Of a stretch of 64,000 bases of DNA, positions 52,273 to 63,173 are shown one piece after another. Source of the DNA: CAYFKJ01 sp964528595. GTDB taxonomy: Bacteria; Pseudomonadota; Alphaproteobacteria; UBA2966. Numbering within the stretch: position 1 is the first letter of the stretch; every line of letters begins with the position of its first letter. The notes beneath the pieces were generated by a model, which was not told the origin of the DNA, ran no database searches, and saw only the letters and a program-made list of their open reading frames with translations. The stretch covers positions 1 to 64,000 of the forward strand of contig CAZGTM010000012.1 in the NCBI GenBank assembly GCA_964528595.1, written 5' to 3'. Both the position numbers and the translations under genes were made by a program.

Positions 52273-52297
52273 AATACCCACTAGGTATTGTGGGTAT
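52273..52297. repeat. Overlapping inverted repeats in an intergenic gap
   Basis: ATACCCAC (52274-52281) pairs with GTGGGTAT (52290-52297), and AATACC (52273-52278) also pairs with GGTATT (52284-52289), giving two mutually exclusive hairpins. Further on, GCACGT-G-ACGTGC forms another palindrome. No U-tract follows. The location, between the nuclease and the aminotransferase genes, suggests an operator or leader element. Role unknown. Confidence 0.4.
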
Positions 52298-52427
52298 GGG
52301 CCGGATTAGCCGTCTGCACGTGACGTGCGGAAGGGTCTCCGGCAGCGCCATCGTTTACGTTTTGTACTCAATTTCGGGTCACTATTCGGACGAGTTGAAT
52401 AATCCCCGCCGGCGGGAAAGTTGGTAA

Positions 52428-53636
52428 ATGCAGAACGACCGTCTCGAGAACCTGGGCGCAGGACCCTTCGACCGCTTGAGAAGCCTGTTGAGTCCGATCG
52501 AACCGCCGTCCGGCGTCGACCCCATCGTCATGTCGATCGGCGAACCGCAGCACGACTATCCCGATTTTGTCGGCGACGTGATCGACGCCAACCGGCACCT
52601 CTACGGAAAGTATCCGCCCCTGCTGGGGACGGACGAGTACCGCGTTGCCGTCGCCGACTGGCTGACGCGGCGCTACCGGCTCGAAGAGGGCATGATCGAT
52701 CCCGACCGGCATGTCGTGCCGCTGGCGGGAACGCGCGAGGGGCTTTACCTGATGGCGCCCGTCGTGGTGCCCGAGGCAACCCAGTCCGGCGGCCGCAACG
52801 CCCGGCCGGTGGTGGTGCTGCCAAATCCGTTTTACCAGGTCTATCTCGGCGCCTCGGTCTTTTCCGGCGCCGAGACGGTTTTCGCCCCCTGCACCAAGGA
52901 GAGCGGCTTCCTGCCCGATCTTTCTGACCTTGACGAGGACGCCCTGGAGCGGGCCGCCATGGTCTTCATCTGCACGCCGACGAACCCGCAGGGCGCCGTC
53001 GCCGAATTCGACCGGCTTTGCGGCTACCTCGAGATGGCGCGGCGCCATGATTTCCTGCTGGTGGTCGATGAATGTTACGCCGAGATTTACGACACCCAGC
53101 CGCCGCCCGGCGCCCTGGAGGCTTGCCGGCATCTCGGCGGGTCGATGGAGAACGTCGTTGTCTTCCACTCGCTGTCGAAACGCTCCAGCGTGCCCGGATT
53201 GCGTATCGGCTTCGCCGCCGGCGATCCCGACATCCTGCAGAAATACCTGCAGGTGCGGGCTTATTCCTCGCCCCAGGTGCCGCTGCCGATCTACGCCGCC
53301 GGCACGGCGCTGTGGCGCGACGAGCCGCACGTCGTGGTCAACCGCGGGCTCTACCGCGAAAAATTCGACATCGCGGAACGGATTTTGGCGGGCCGCTTTG
53401 ATTTTTTTCGGCCCCAAGCGGGTTTTTTTCTCTGGCTCGACGTCGGCGACGGCGAGGCCGCGACGGTCAAATTATGGCGTGAGGCGGGCGTGCGCTGCGT
53501 CCCGGGCGGATATCTCGGCCGGGCCGGTGCGGACGGCGTCAATCCCGGCGATCGATACATCAGAGTGGCGCTGGTCAACGACGCGGCGACGACCGAGGCT
53601 GCGCTGACGCGGATCGCCGAGACGCTGGAAGGCTAA
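52428..53636 (+). CDS. Class I/II aminotransferase (succinyldiaminopimelate transaminase-like)
   Basis: A 402-residue PLP enzyme. The PLP-lysine lies in FHSLSKRSSVPGLRIGF; upstream is CTPTNPQGAV and the cofactor-Asp segment VVDECYAEIYDT. Homologues in this alphaproteobacterial position are annotated as N-succinyl-LL-diaminopimelate transaminases (DapC), acting in lysine and peptidoglycan precursor synthesis. It precedes ftsK by 13 bases, so it may be cotranscribed. Confidence 0.85.
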   Translation: MQNDRLENLGAGPFDRLRSLLSPIEPPSGVDPIVMSIGEPQHDYPDFVGDVIDANRHLYGKYPPLLGTDEYRVAVADWLTRRYRLEEGMIDPDRHVVPLAGTREGLYLMAPVVVPEATQSGGRNARPVVVLPNPFYQVYLGASVFSGAETVFAPCTKESGFLPDLSDLDEDALERAAMVFICTPTNPQGAVAEFDRLCGYLEMARRHDFLLVVDECYAEIYDTQPPPGALEACRHLGGSMENVVVFHSLSKRSSVPGLRIGFAAGDPDILQKYLQVRAYSSPQVPLPIYAAGTALWRDEPHVVVNRGLYREKFDIAERILAGRFDFFRPQAGFFLWLDVGDGEAATVKLWREAGVRCVPGGYLGRAGADGVNPGDRYIRVALVNDAATTEAALTRIAETLEG

Positions 53637-53649
53637 GGAGGAGGGAGTT

Positions 53650-56062
<2,413 letters not shown>

Positions 56063-56076
<14 letters not shown>

Positions 56077-56725
56077 GCCTTCTTTTTTCAGATCCCTGTG
56101 GTTCGGCCTGGCGCTGGCGTTTTGCGTTGCCGCCGGCGCACAGTCGGATATGGCCGGCGCCCGGGCCGCCGCTCTGTCGCAGACCGACAAAAGCGACATC
56201 GCGCGGGTGGAAAGGTACCTCAACGGGGTCAAGACGATGCGCGCCCGGTTTTTCCAGGTGGCGCCCGACGGCCGCCTGAGCGAAGGCGGTTTCTGGTTGC
56301 GCCGGCCGGGCCGCCTGCGTTTCGAATACGATCCGCCGACGCCCTATCTGGTGATCGCGGACGGCTTTTGGCTGGTGTTCTTTGACCAAGAGCTGGACGA
56401 GCCGCAGCGCTGGCCGATATCAGACACGCCGCTGGGCGTCCTGGTCGCCGAAAACGTCCGATTTTCGGAAACCTCCGGCATCGAAACCGTCGAGCGCGGG
56501 CCCGGCAAGCTCGAAATAACCCTGCGAGACCAAAAGCGGCCCGATGACGGCACCCTGACCCTGGTCTTCAGCGACCGTCCGCTGCAGCTTCGCCAGTGGC
56601 ACGTGGTCGACGGCCAGGGTCAAATGACCTCGGTGACCTTGGACAAGATCGAAACCGGCATGCCGCTCAAGATCGATCTCTTCGTGCCGCCGGACCAAAC
56701 CCGCCTGGCGCCCCAAAGCCAGTAA
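56063..56725 (+). CDS. lolA: Outer-membrane lipoprotein carrier LolA
   Basis: A 220-residue periplasmic chaperone that ferries lipoproteins from LolCDE to the outer membrane. An N-terminal signal peptide (FFRSLWFGLALAFCVAAGA) precedes the LolA fold, with RARFFQVAPDGRLSEGGFWLRRPGRLRFEYDPP, shown here only as its key Gly-Arg-Leu turns. It overlaps ftsK by 14 bases, the conserved ftsK-lolA order in alphaproteobacteria. Confidence 0.9.
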
Positions 56726-56818
56726 GGCGAGCGAGCCTTCGCATACATTGGCCTGTGGTTCGTGTTAGAATTGTCGCGACAGGCCGAAGGGGGAGACAAC
56801 GGCGGGGAGATGTCCGAG

Positions 56819-57193
56819 ATGCACCTTGTTGCCATCGATGACGATGGATTGTTCCTGCAGCTATTGAGCGGGGCGGCCGAGGCCGCCGGATTCGAGTGCA
56901 CCGTGACGCACGAAGCTGATCGGTTTTTCGAGGCGCTTGAGGAAGCGTCGCCGCAGGTCGTCGTCGTGGACCTCGTTATGCCAGATCACGACGGTATTGA
57001 AATTCTTCAGCAAATGGCAGACCGGTCCGTGAAGGCGAAGGTTCTGTTGATAAGCAGTTCCGAGGCCGCCATCGTCGAACGCGTGACCTCCCTTGCGGCC
57101 GCCTGGGGATTGGACGTCGCGGGCTATCTGCCAAAACCGGTTTCCATGGAGCAGGTTCAAGACCGGCTGGTTCAAATCAAAGCGACGGTGTGA
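56819..57193 (+). CDS. Response regulator receiver domain protein
   Basis: A 124-residue stand-alone receiver. Acidic pocket Asp7-Asp9 (HLVAIDDDG), phosphoacceptor Asp51 (VVVVDLVMPDHDG), a Ser in LLISSSEAA and the conserved Lys in YLPKPVSM. No output domain. The ATG at 56819 has GGGGAG at the right distance; 56810 and a GTG at 56762 are in frame. It is independent of the CheY-like gene at 41440. Confidence 0.85.
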   Translation: MHLVAIDDDGLFLQLLSGAAEAAGFECTVTHEADRFFEALEEASPQVVVVDLVMPDHDGIEILQQMADRSVKAKVLLISSSEAAIVERVTSLAAAWGLDVAGYLPKPVSMEQVQDRLVQIKATV

Positions 57194-57307
57194 TGGCCGG
57201 AAGCCCGCCGGCGTCGCGGTTTGTCTGCAATATTCGTAGGGACGGCGGGTCAGGGAAGTCCTTAAGAATTATCGCCGGTTTCGGTGAGGCCGCACCGGCC
57301 GCTGAGG

Positions 57308-57817
57308 TCAGCGGGCCGTCATGCGTTTGAGCATGCCGACGAGCGTCTCGACTTCCTTATCGCTCAGGTCCTTCGCCATATCACGCTCAAGCCCCTGGAC
57401 CAGCGGAACCAGTTTTGCCAGAAGCTCGTTGCCCTCATCGCTTAGTCGAAGCGCATAGGACCGCCGGTCCATGGGCGAGGGGTCCCGGACGACCAGGCTG
57501 CGTTTTTCCAGACGGTCGATAACCGCCACGACGGTTGAGCGGTCGACGTTCATGGCGTTGCCAAGCTCGCTCTGGTTAAGGCCCGGGTTGGCATTGATGA
57601 TAACGAGCACGCCAAACTGTCCCGGCGTGATGTCGTAGGCGCCGACGGACTCGCCGATCATCTGGAAATTTCGCACCTGCGCCCGGCGCAGATTGTAGCC
57701 GATCAGCTTCGGCAGGATGCCGTAATCCACTGCCCGCTTGGGCCGTCGGCGCCGCGTTTTAGTCCCCGTTACGCCGGCGCCCGTTTCGCCGCCGTCCGGC
57801 TCGTTACTCCCACTCAC
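57308..57817 (-). CDS. MarR family transcriptional regulator
   Basis: A 169-residue winged-helix regulator with a lysine/arginine-rich N-terminal extension (TKTRRRRPKRA). The DNA-binding core is GLNQSELGNAMNVDRSTVVAVIDRLEKRSLVVRDPS and the beta-wing segment DRRSYALRLSDEG, cited here only by their motif names (helices alpha2-alpha4 and wing). It is a dimer that probably responds to a small aromatic ligand or redox cue. It lies 77 bases downstream of the methyltransferase gene, with its own AT-rich leader. Confidence 0.9.
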   Translation of the reverse strand: MSGSNEPDGGETGAGVTGTKTRRRRPKRAVDYGILPKLIGYNLRRAQVRNFQMIGESVGAYDITPGQFGVLVIINANPGLNQSELGNAMNVDRSTVVAVIDRLEKRSLVVRDPSPMDRRSYALRLSDEGNELLAKLVPLVQGLERDMAKDLSDKEVETLVGMLKRMTAR

Positions 57818-57894
57818 CCCGAATATTCCTTAATTGTTGAGCTACCAAACTATTTCAATTTGAGCTGCCGTCAAAGCACTTTCGCTTGGTGCGT

Positions 57895-58383
57895 TCAACC
57901 TTTGCGATATAGATGGTAGCGCCCATCCGCGACGCCCTTAGGCAGATCGAGAACCTGCCATCCCGGAACGTGCAGCGCCTGATCCGACACGATCACCGCG
58001 CCCGACGCCAGCAAGGCATCGACCGGCGTACCCAACCAGTCGGCCAATTCCCGCGTTGCCACGCGGTCGCCGCTGCCCGTGTCGCAATGGGCGAGGACGG
58101 CCGGCGCACCGATGGTCGGTGCCGCTGTCGGCAGAGTTTCGCGAAAATCACCGATCAGAGCGTGTTCATCGTCCGGAATACAGTCGGGGTGGGCGGCGAT
58201 ATGGCGGTCGAAGACGAAAATCTCGCGATCCGGCAGAAGGGTGCGCAGATGGTCATAGGTCCGGCCGTTGCCGAGTCCCAATTCGATAATCGGGCCCGGC
58301 TGACCGGCGATCAGTTCGGCGGCCAGCTGCAGGCAATCCCGCTGCGCTTCCAGACGTCGGATGGCGCTGTCGAGGCGGCTCAA
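57895..58383 (-). CDS. Small class I SAM-dependent methyltransferase
   Basis: A 162-residue protein with a SAM-binding motif I (IIELGLGNGRTYDHL) and the acidic strand-2 end (IFVFDRH), then a later segment rich in small residues (AHCDTGSGD). It is shorter than most class I enzymes. It ends a three-gene minus-strand operon (ABC exporter, cyclic-nucleotide-binding protein, this gene) with gaps of 42 and 34 bases. Substrate unknown. Confidence 0.75.
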   Translation of the reverse strand: MSRLDSAIRRLEAQRDCLQLAAELIAGQPGPIIELGLGNGRTYDHLRTLLPDREIFVFDRHIAAHPDCIPDDEHALIGDFRETLPTAAPTIGAPAVLAHCDTGSGDRVATRELADWLGTPVDALLASGAVIVSDQALHVPGWQVLDLPKGVADGRYHLYRKG

Positions 58384-58417
58384 AACAGGGCTTTCGCAGC
58401 AGTACGTTCAGGCGGCA

Positions 58418-58870
58418 TTACGAGGTATTGCCCATGGCCCTCAGGAGCTGGTCGTTGGTGCGCTCGAGGCGGTCCGCCAGTTCGCGCATGATCTCGACCG
58501 CCATTTGCGGGAATTCTCCGACCATGCGGAAAAACAGATCCTTGGTGATCTTCAGGACTTCCATGTCCTCCGTCGCCACAACCGAGGCGGTCCGCGGCAC
58601 GTCGCACAGAATGGCGACCTCGCCGACGATGTTGTTGCGTTTGACGGTGTTGACCACCATGTCGCCGGAGTCCGTGGTCAGGATAACGTCGGCCTTGCCG
58701 CCGATGACGATGTAGGCGCTATCGCCGACATCGCCCTGATGGAACAATTCCTCGCCGCCGCGAAACGTCAGCCGTTCGCTGGTGAACGCCAGCAACTTGA
58801 GCTTCGACGGCTCGATTTTCGCGAACAGCGGGATCTGCCGCAGGAGTTCGACTTCCTCATGGATACTCAC
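58418..58870 (-). CDS. Cyclic nucleotide-binding domain protein
   Basis: A 150-residue single-domain protein with a CRP-like beta-roll. The phosphate-binding cassette reads NNIVGEVAILCDVPRTASVVA, split to its key Gly-Glu-(Ile/Val)-Ala and Pro-Arg-Thr-Ala-Ser positions; the Glu and Arg that bind the cyclic nucleotide ribose and phosphate are both present. There is no DNA-binding domain; the C terminus is a helix (MRELADRLERTNDQLL). It lies 42 bases downstream of the ABC exporter gene, so it may be a regulatory partner of that complex. Confidence 0.85.
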   Translation of the reverse strand: MSIHEEVELLRQIPLFAKIEPSKLKLLAFTSERLTFRGGEELFHQGDVGDSAYIVIGGKADVILTTDSGDMVVNTVKRNNIVGEVAILCDVPRTASVVATEDMEVLKITKDLFFRMVGEFPQMAVEIMRELADRLERTNDQLLRAMGNTS

Positions 58871-58912
58871 CCCGGATGTCCTCCGTGGTTCAGGGCGGTC
58901 GCTCTCGGCGCG

Positions 58913-61719
58913 TCACTCATTGCCTACCAACTCCGTAAAGCGTGTACCATCCTGATCGAGCGCCGAAACCTCACCCTGCTCCGAAATTGCGCCATTTTCA
59001 ATGACAATGACTCGATCAAATTCCCGCGCCAATGCGGCACGGTGTAGCACCCAGATTAGAGTGCGCCCCTCGAATTCCTTAAGAACATTCTCCATTATCG
59101 TAGCTTGCGACGGACTGTCCAGCGCCGCCGTCGCTTCCGACAGGATCAAAACGTCGGGATGTTTGACCACGCTGCGGGCGATGGCGAGCTTTTGCCGCTG
59201 CGCGCCCGACAGCCTGGATCCCGCAATGCCGACATCATACCACATGCCGACTTCGCATACCGCATCGTAGAGACCCAACGAATCGATGACCTCGGTGATG
59301 AGTTCGCCGATCCGTTCCGCCGCGCGGGGCACGCCGTAAGCGACCTTGCCGAAAAGGATGTTGTCCTGCAGGTTGGAGGCGCTGTTGTAGGCATCCGCGT
59401 CGAAAAATTCCACGGCATGGGCCAGGTCTTCCGGCAGATCCGCGTGGAACACCTGCCGGGCCTCCAGGATTTTGGCCTGCAGCGCATCATCGATCAGGCC
59501 CAAGCGATGGCGGGCGACGACCAGTTTGAACGGCAACGACATCAGCCGCGCCCGGTCGTCATCGCTGGCTTCCCTCAGGCTTTGGCGGTCCACCCGCGCC
59601 AGCAGGGCCTGGAATTCAACGAGTTCCTCGGCGCTGATGAAGGCAAATTGCTGGAACAGTTCATGGTCCGCCGGGACGTCGGCGAAAATTTCAGCCATCG
59701 TCGATGCCGCCGCGTGGCCGATCTCCAGGACCTGCTCGGAAAGTCCGACTTTTTCGAGCACGGCGTTGACGTAGTCGTTTTCACCCAGCTTTTCCATGTC
59801 GAAGGTGCTGCCCACGACATTGCCGAACAAAAGATTTTCGCCCATCGTCGCATTAAGATTGTAGCTGCCGCGATCGAAGGTTTCGATCAGGCCGGCGATA
59901 TCGGGCTGCTCCAGCCTCTCGCGTAGCTCCGCTCGCGCGGTCAGAATTTTTGCCGCCAGGTCTTCCTCGCCGCGCGGATCGATGGTGCCGCGCAGGCCGA
60001 ACTGGTAGACGTCCGCATCGAGGCCGACGATTTTCAGAACCCGCAGTCCCTCGCTGAGAAGATCCTCGGCCCCCGTAGCCTTGGCCGCTTCGTAGTTGGT
60101 CCAGTCGGCATTGAAATCATGAACCGAGTTGCCGGCCTCTTTGGCCTCCTCGACAAACCAGGCGCGCTCCTTCTCACCTTCCTCGTCGTATTCGACTGGC
60201 TTCAGAGGCCGGTTTTTCAGACCATAGAACAGGTTGTCCGACAGCGTTGCGTTGTAGATAAATCCTTGCGGGCCGACATAGGAGATGCGGCGGCCCGTGA
60301 CGGATTCGGGCAGATCGGCGATATCGCGGTCGTCAAACGAAATACTGCCCTTGCTGGGATCGAGCAGGCGCGCCAGCAACAGGGCAAGCTCGTTCTTGCC
60401 GCTGGCCGCCGTCCCAACGACGCCAATGCGGCCGGGCAGCTCCAGCGAGGCTGAAATGCCGTTGACGATGGGCTCGCCGTGGTCGTCGGAAAGCGTCAGG
60501 TTTGACATGCCCACGGACCGGGAAAAGCTCTCGCTGCCGTCGGGATCGTCGCTTTGCGAGGCGGCGGNNNNNNNNNNNNNNNNNNNNNNNNNNNNNNNNN
60601 NNNNNNNNNNNNNNNNNNNNNNNNNNNNNNNNNNNNNNNNNNNNNNNNNNNNNNNNNNNNNNNNNNNACGGACCGGGAAAAGCTCTCGCTGCCGTCGGGA
60701 TCGTCGCTTTGCGAGGCGGCGGCCCTCATGCCCGGTGGGGCAAACTGGGTGATAACGGATTCATACTTGATGCGGGCGTCTTCGCGGCGCTGGTAGAAAC
60801 CCAACAGTTCTTTCCAAGGCGCGCCGAGATCCTTATGGGCGGCAATAGCCGCAACCAGCGTGCCGATTTCCAAGCCGCCGGTTATCACGAGATAACCGCC
60901 GATCGAGTAAAAGAAGAACGGTCCGAGCTGCTGGATGAAATTGTTGAGGAACTTGATGAAGAATTTTTTGCGGTAGATTTGGTAGCGCACCACAAAAATT
61001 TCACCGAGGCGGTTCGAGAAATCGGCCAATTCCAGCTGGGCTGTATCGTGGGCGTGAATTTCGTTGACGCCCTGGACGGTTTCGCCGATGCGGTCGGACA
61101 GCCGGCGGACCAGCTTGACCCGCTCCTTGCCCAGCAGGTTCACTTTGCTCTGCAGCCGGGGAATGATGTAGAGCTGGATGGGATAGAGGGCGACGGCCGC
61201 CAGCGCCATCATCCAATTCTGCACCATCAGAAAACCCAGAATGACCAGCAAGGTGCCGCCCTGGAAGGCCGGCAACGAAAAAGCTTCGCCGACAAACCCG
61301 CCCAAGGGCTCCACTTCCGCCGTCACCATGGGGATAATTTCGCCCTGGGACATGTTGCGGAAGGTCGGCAGCGGAAAGCGCAAAACCCGGCTGAAGAGGT
61401 CGAAACGCAGCCGGCGCAACATGCGCTCGCCGGTCAGGCCGCGGTAAACGTTGATGTAATATTTGAAGCCCTGGTTGACGACGACCAGAATCAAGAAGCC
61501 GACGCACAAGGCGAACAGAAACGGCACATGGTCAAGTTCAACGCCGAAATATTCCTGTGGGAAATCGCCCGGATCGCCCTGAATCGCCTCATTAATGACG
61601 AGCTTCGGCAGTTCGTAAAATGCGTACAGGAACGGAAAAGAAAGAACGGCCAAGATCGTCAGCCAGATCTGCTGCCGTTTGCTGTACTTCAGTATGTATT
61701 TATATACCGTCGGTTCCAT
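58913..61719 (-). CDS. ABC exporter with degenerate, expanded ATPase domain (interrupted by an assembly gap)
   Basis: Read as two minus-strand pieces: an upstream piece from 61719 that ends at the gap and a downstream piece from 60514. Merging the identical 55-base flanks of the N run restores one frame of 883 residues. Residues 1-320 form a type-1 exporter membrane domain (six helices; MEPTVYKYILKYSKRQQ start). The ATPase part (residues about 351-883) has Walker A GTAASGKN (Asn instead of Ser/Thr), signature LSGAQ, Walker B ILSEAT (Ser instead of Asp) and H-loop VLHRAA. About 350 residues separate the Q-loop and signature, against about 110 in normal ABC domains, and hold three related modules. 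The exporter may not hydrolyse ATP normally. Substrate unknown. Confidence 0.8.
60513..60567. repeat. 55-base direct repeat, left copy, flanking the assembly gap
   Basis: Identical to 60668-60722 over all 55 bases. The copies abut the N run on both sides, which is what two contigs with an unmerged terminal overlap produce. Not a biological repeat in my reading. Confidence 0.9.
60568..60667. other. Assembly gap of 100 N
   Basis: Exactly 100 undetermined bases inside the ABC exporter gene. The round length is a default gap size, not a measured distance. Removing the Ns and one 55-base copy (155 bases) joins the two ABC reading frames. Confidence 0.97.
60668..60722. repeat. 55-base direct repeat, right copy, flanking the assembly gap
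   Basis: Second copy of 60513-60567. See the gap entry; the duplication is most likely a scaffolding artefact of overlapping contig ends. Confidence 0.9.
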
Positions 61720-61892
61720 TGCCACTCTGCGTAACCGATCCGTTCCCCCGTGGGCAATGCAACACAATAAGCGCCCCACCCGAAATTCCACCCGAACCGT
61801 GCCGGAAAACCGCTGTCGGGCGCAATACAAAATTTCAAAATGGCCAAAATAAGCTGTTTTACGCAAACCCACGCCTATGCCATAGTCGGCCA

Positions 61893-63161
61893 ATGCTGAA
61901 GGAAGTAGAGGGGGCAACCGGAGGGACTGTTTCCGGTCGCGGGGCCCGTGTCTTGATTTACAGTCACGATACCTTTGGGCTTGGCCATTTGCGCCGGGCA
62001 CTGACCATTGCCCATTCCCTGGTCGATACCCATAAGCAGCTATCGGTCCTGATCCTATCGGGCTCGCCCATCATTGGCAGCTTCGATTTCCGCGCCAGAG
62101 TCGATTTCGTTCGCGTCCCGGGCGTGATCAAGCTGCGCAACGGCGAATATACGGCGCTCAACCTGCTGATCGACCTGGATGAGACGCTGTCGATCCGCTC
62201 CTCCGTCATCGAACACACAGCCGAAATCTTCGATCCGGACGTTTTTATCGTCGACAAGGAACCGTCGGGCCTGCGCGGCGAGGTACTGCCGACCTTGGAA
62301 ATGCTCAAATCCCGCGGCACGCGGCTTGTCCTGGGCTTGCGCGACGTGCTCGACGAACCGGCGGCGCTGGCGCCCGAATGGGAGCGCAAGAACGTCATGC
62401 CGGCGCTGGAAAACCTTTATGACGAGATCTGGGTCTACGGCCTGCCGCAGATTTGCGAACCCTTGGCCGACATCGATCTGCCGTCCCAGGTCGAGCGCAA
62501 GATCACCTATACCGGCTACCTGCCCCGGCGCGTACCGGCGGCGGCGCCCTCGACGCCCCCACCCGATATTACGCGCAATCCGTATCTGTTGGTCACCACC
62601 GGCGGCGGCGGCGACGGTGAGGGTCTGATCGAATGGGTATTACGGGCCTATGAATCGGACGCCATGCTGCCTTATCCGGCCTTGCTGGTGTTGGGACCCT
62701 TCATGCAACCTGAGCGGCAGAACGAATTTATCGCCCGCGCCGCCAAGCTCAGCCGGGTCGAGGCCATCACCTTCGATCCGCATATGGAAAGTCTGGAAGA
62801 CAACGCCATGGGGATCGTCGCCATGGGCGGCTACAACACGTTTTGCGAAATCCTGTCGCTCGACAAGAAAGCCATCATCGTGCCGCGCACGGTGCCGCGC
62901 CTGGAGCAGTACATCCGCGCCCAGCGGGCCGAAGAGCTGGGCCTCGTGCGCATGCTGGAAGACGACGGCCAATACGACGCCGGGGTGATGGCCCAGGCCT
63001 TGCGCGAAATGCCCCGTCAATGGAAGCCATCCGAAGTTGTCGTTCCGGGTCTGCTGGAGGGACTTGTCAATGTCGGCCGGCTGATCGAGCCCTGGCTGGA
63101 CCGTCACGCCACGCGGGAGAGCGACGACACCGTAACGACGGTGCTGGGCGGTCACCGCTAA
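61893..63161 (+). CDS. Predicted glycosyltransferase (MurG-like, GT-B fold)
   Basis: A 422-residue protein. The N-terminal half starts ARVLIYSHDTFGLGHLRRALTIA, the G-x-G-H motif of MurG-like transferases; the C-terminal half contains LVTTGGGGDGEGLIEWV and MGGYNTFCEILSLDKKAIIVPR, the UDP-sugar-binding pattern. The same order occurs in predicted glycosyltransferases of the COG4671 type. It diverges from the ABC exporter gene across a 173-base gap. The first 90 residues of the longer frame (from 61620) lie antisense to that gene, so the ATG at 61893 is used. Confidence 0.78.
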   Translation: MLKEVEGATGGTVSGRGARVLIYSHDTFGLGHLRRALTIAHSLVDTHKQLSVLILSGSPIIGSFDFRARVDFVRVPGVIKLRNGEYTALNLLIDLDETLSIRSSVIEHTAEIFDPDVFIVDKEPSGLRGEVLPTLEMLKSRGTRLVLGLRDVLDEPAALAPEWERKNVMPALENLYDEIWVYGLPQICEPLADIDLPSQVERKITYTGYLPRRVPAAAPSTPPPDITRNPYLLVTTGGGGDGEGLIEWVLRAYESDAMLPYPALLVLGPFMQPERQNEFIARAAKLSRVEAITFDPHMESLEDNAMGIVAMGGYNTFCEILSLDKKAIIVPRTVPRLEQYIRAQRAEELGLVRMLEDDGQYDAGVMAQALREMPRQWKPSEVVVPGLLEGLVNVGRLIEPWLDRHATRESDDTVTTVLGGHR

Positions 63162-63173
63162 TCTCCCCGGATC

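Noticed and set aside
60513..60722. 55-base direct repeats considered as a mobile-element or target-site duplication
   Set aside because: They abut an N run exactly and collapse to restore one reading frame; an assembly overlap explains them better.
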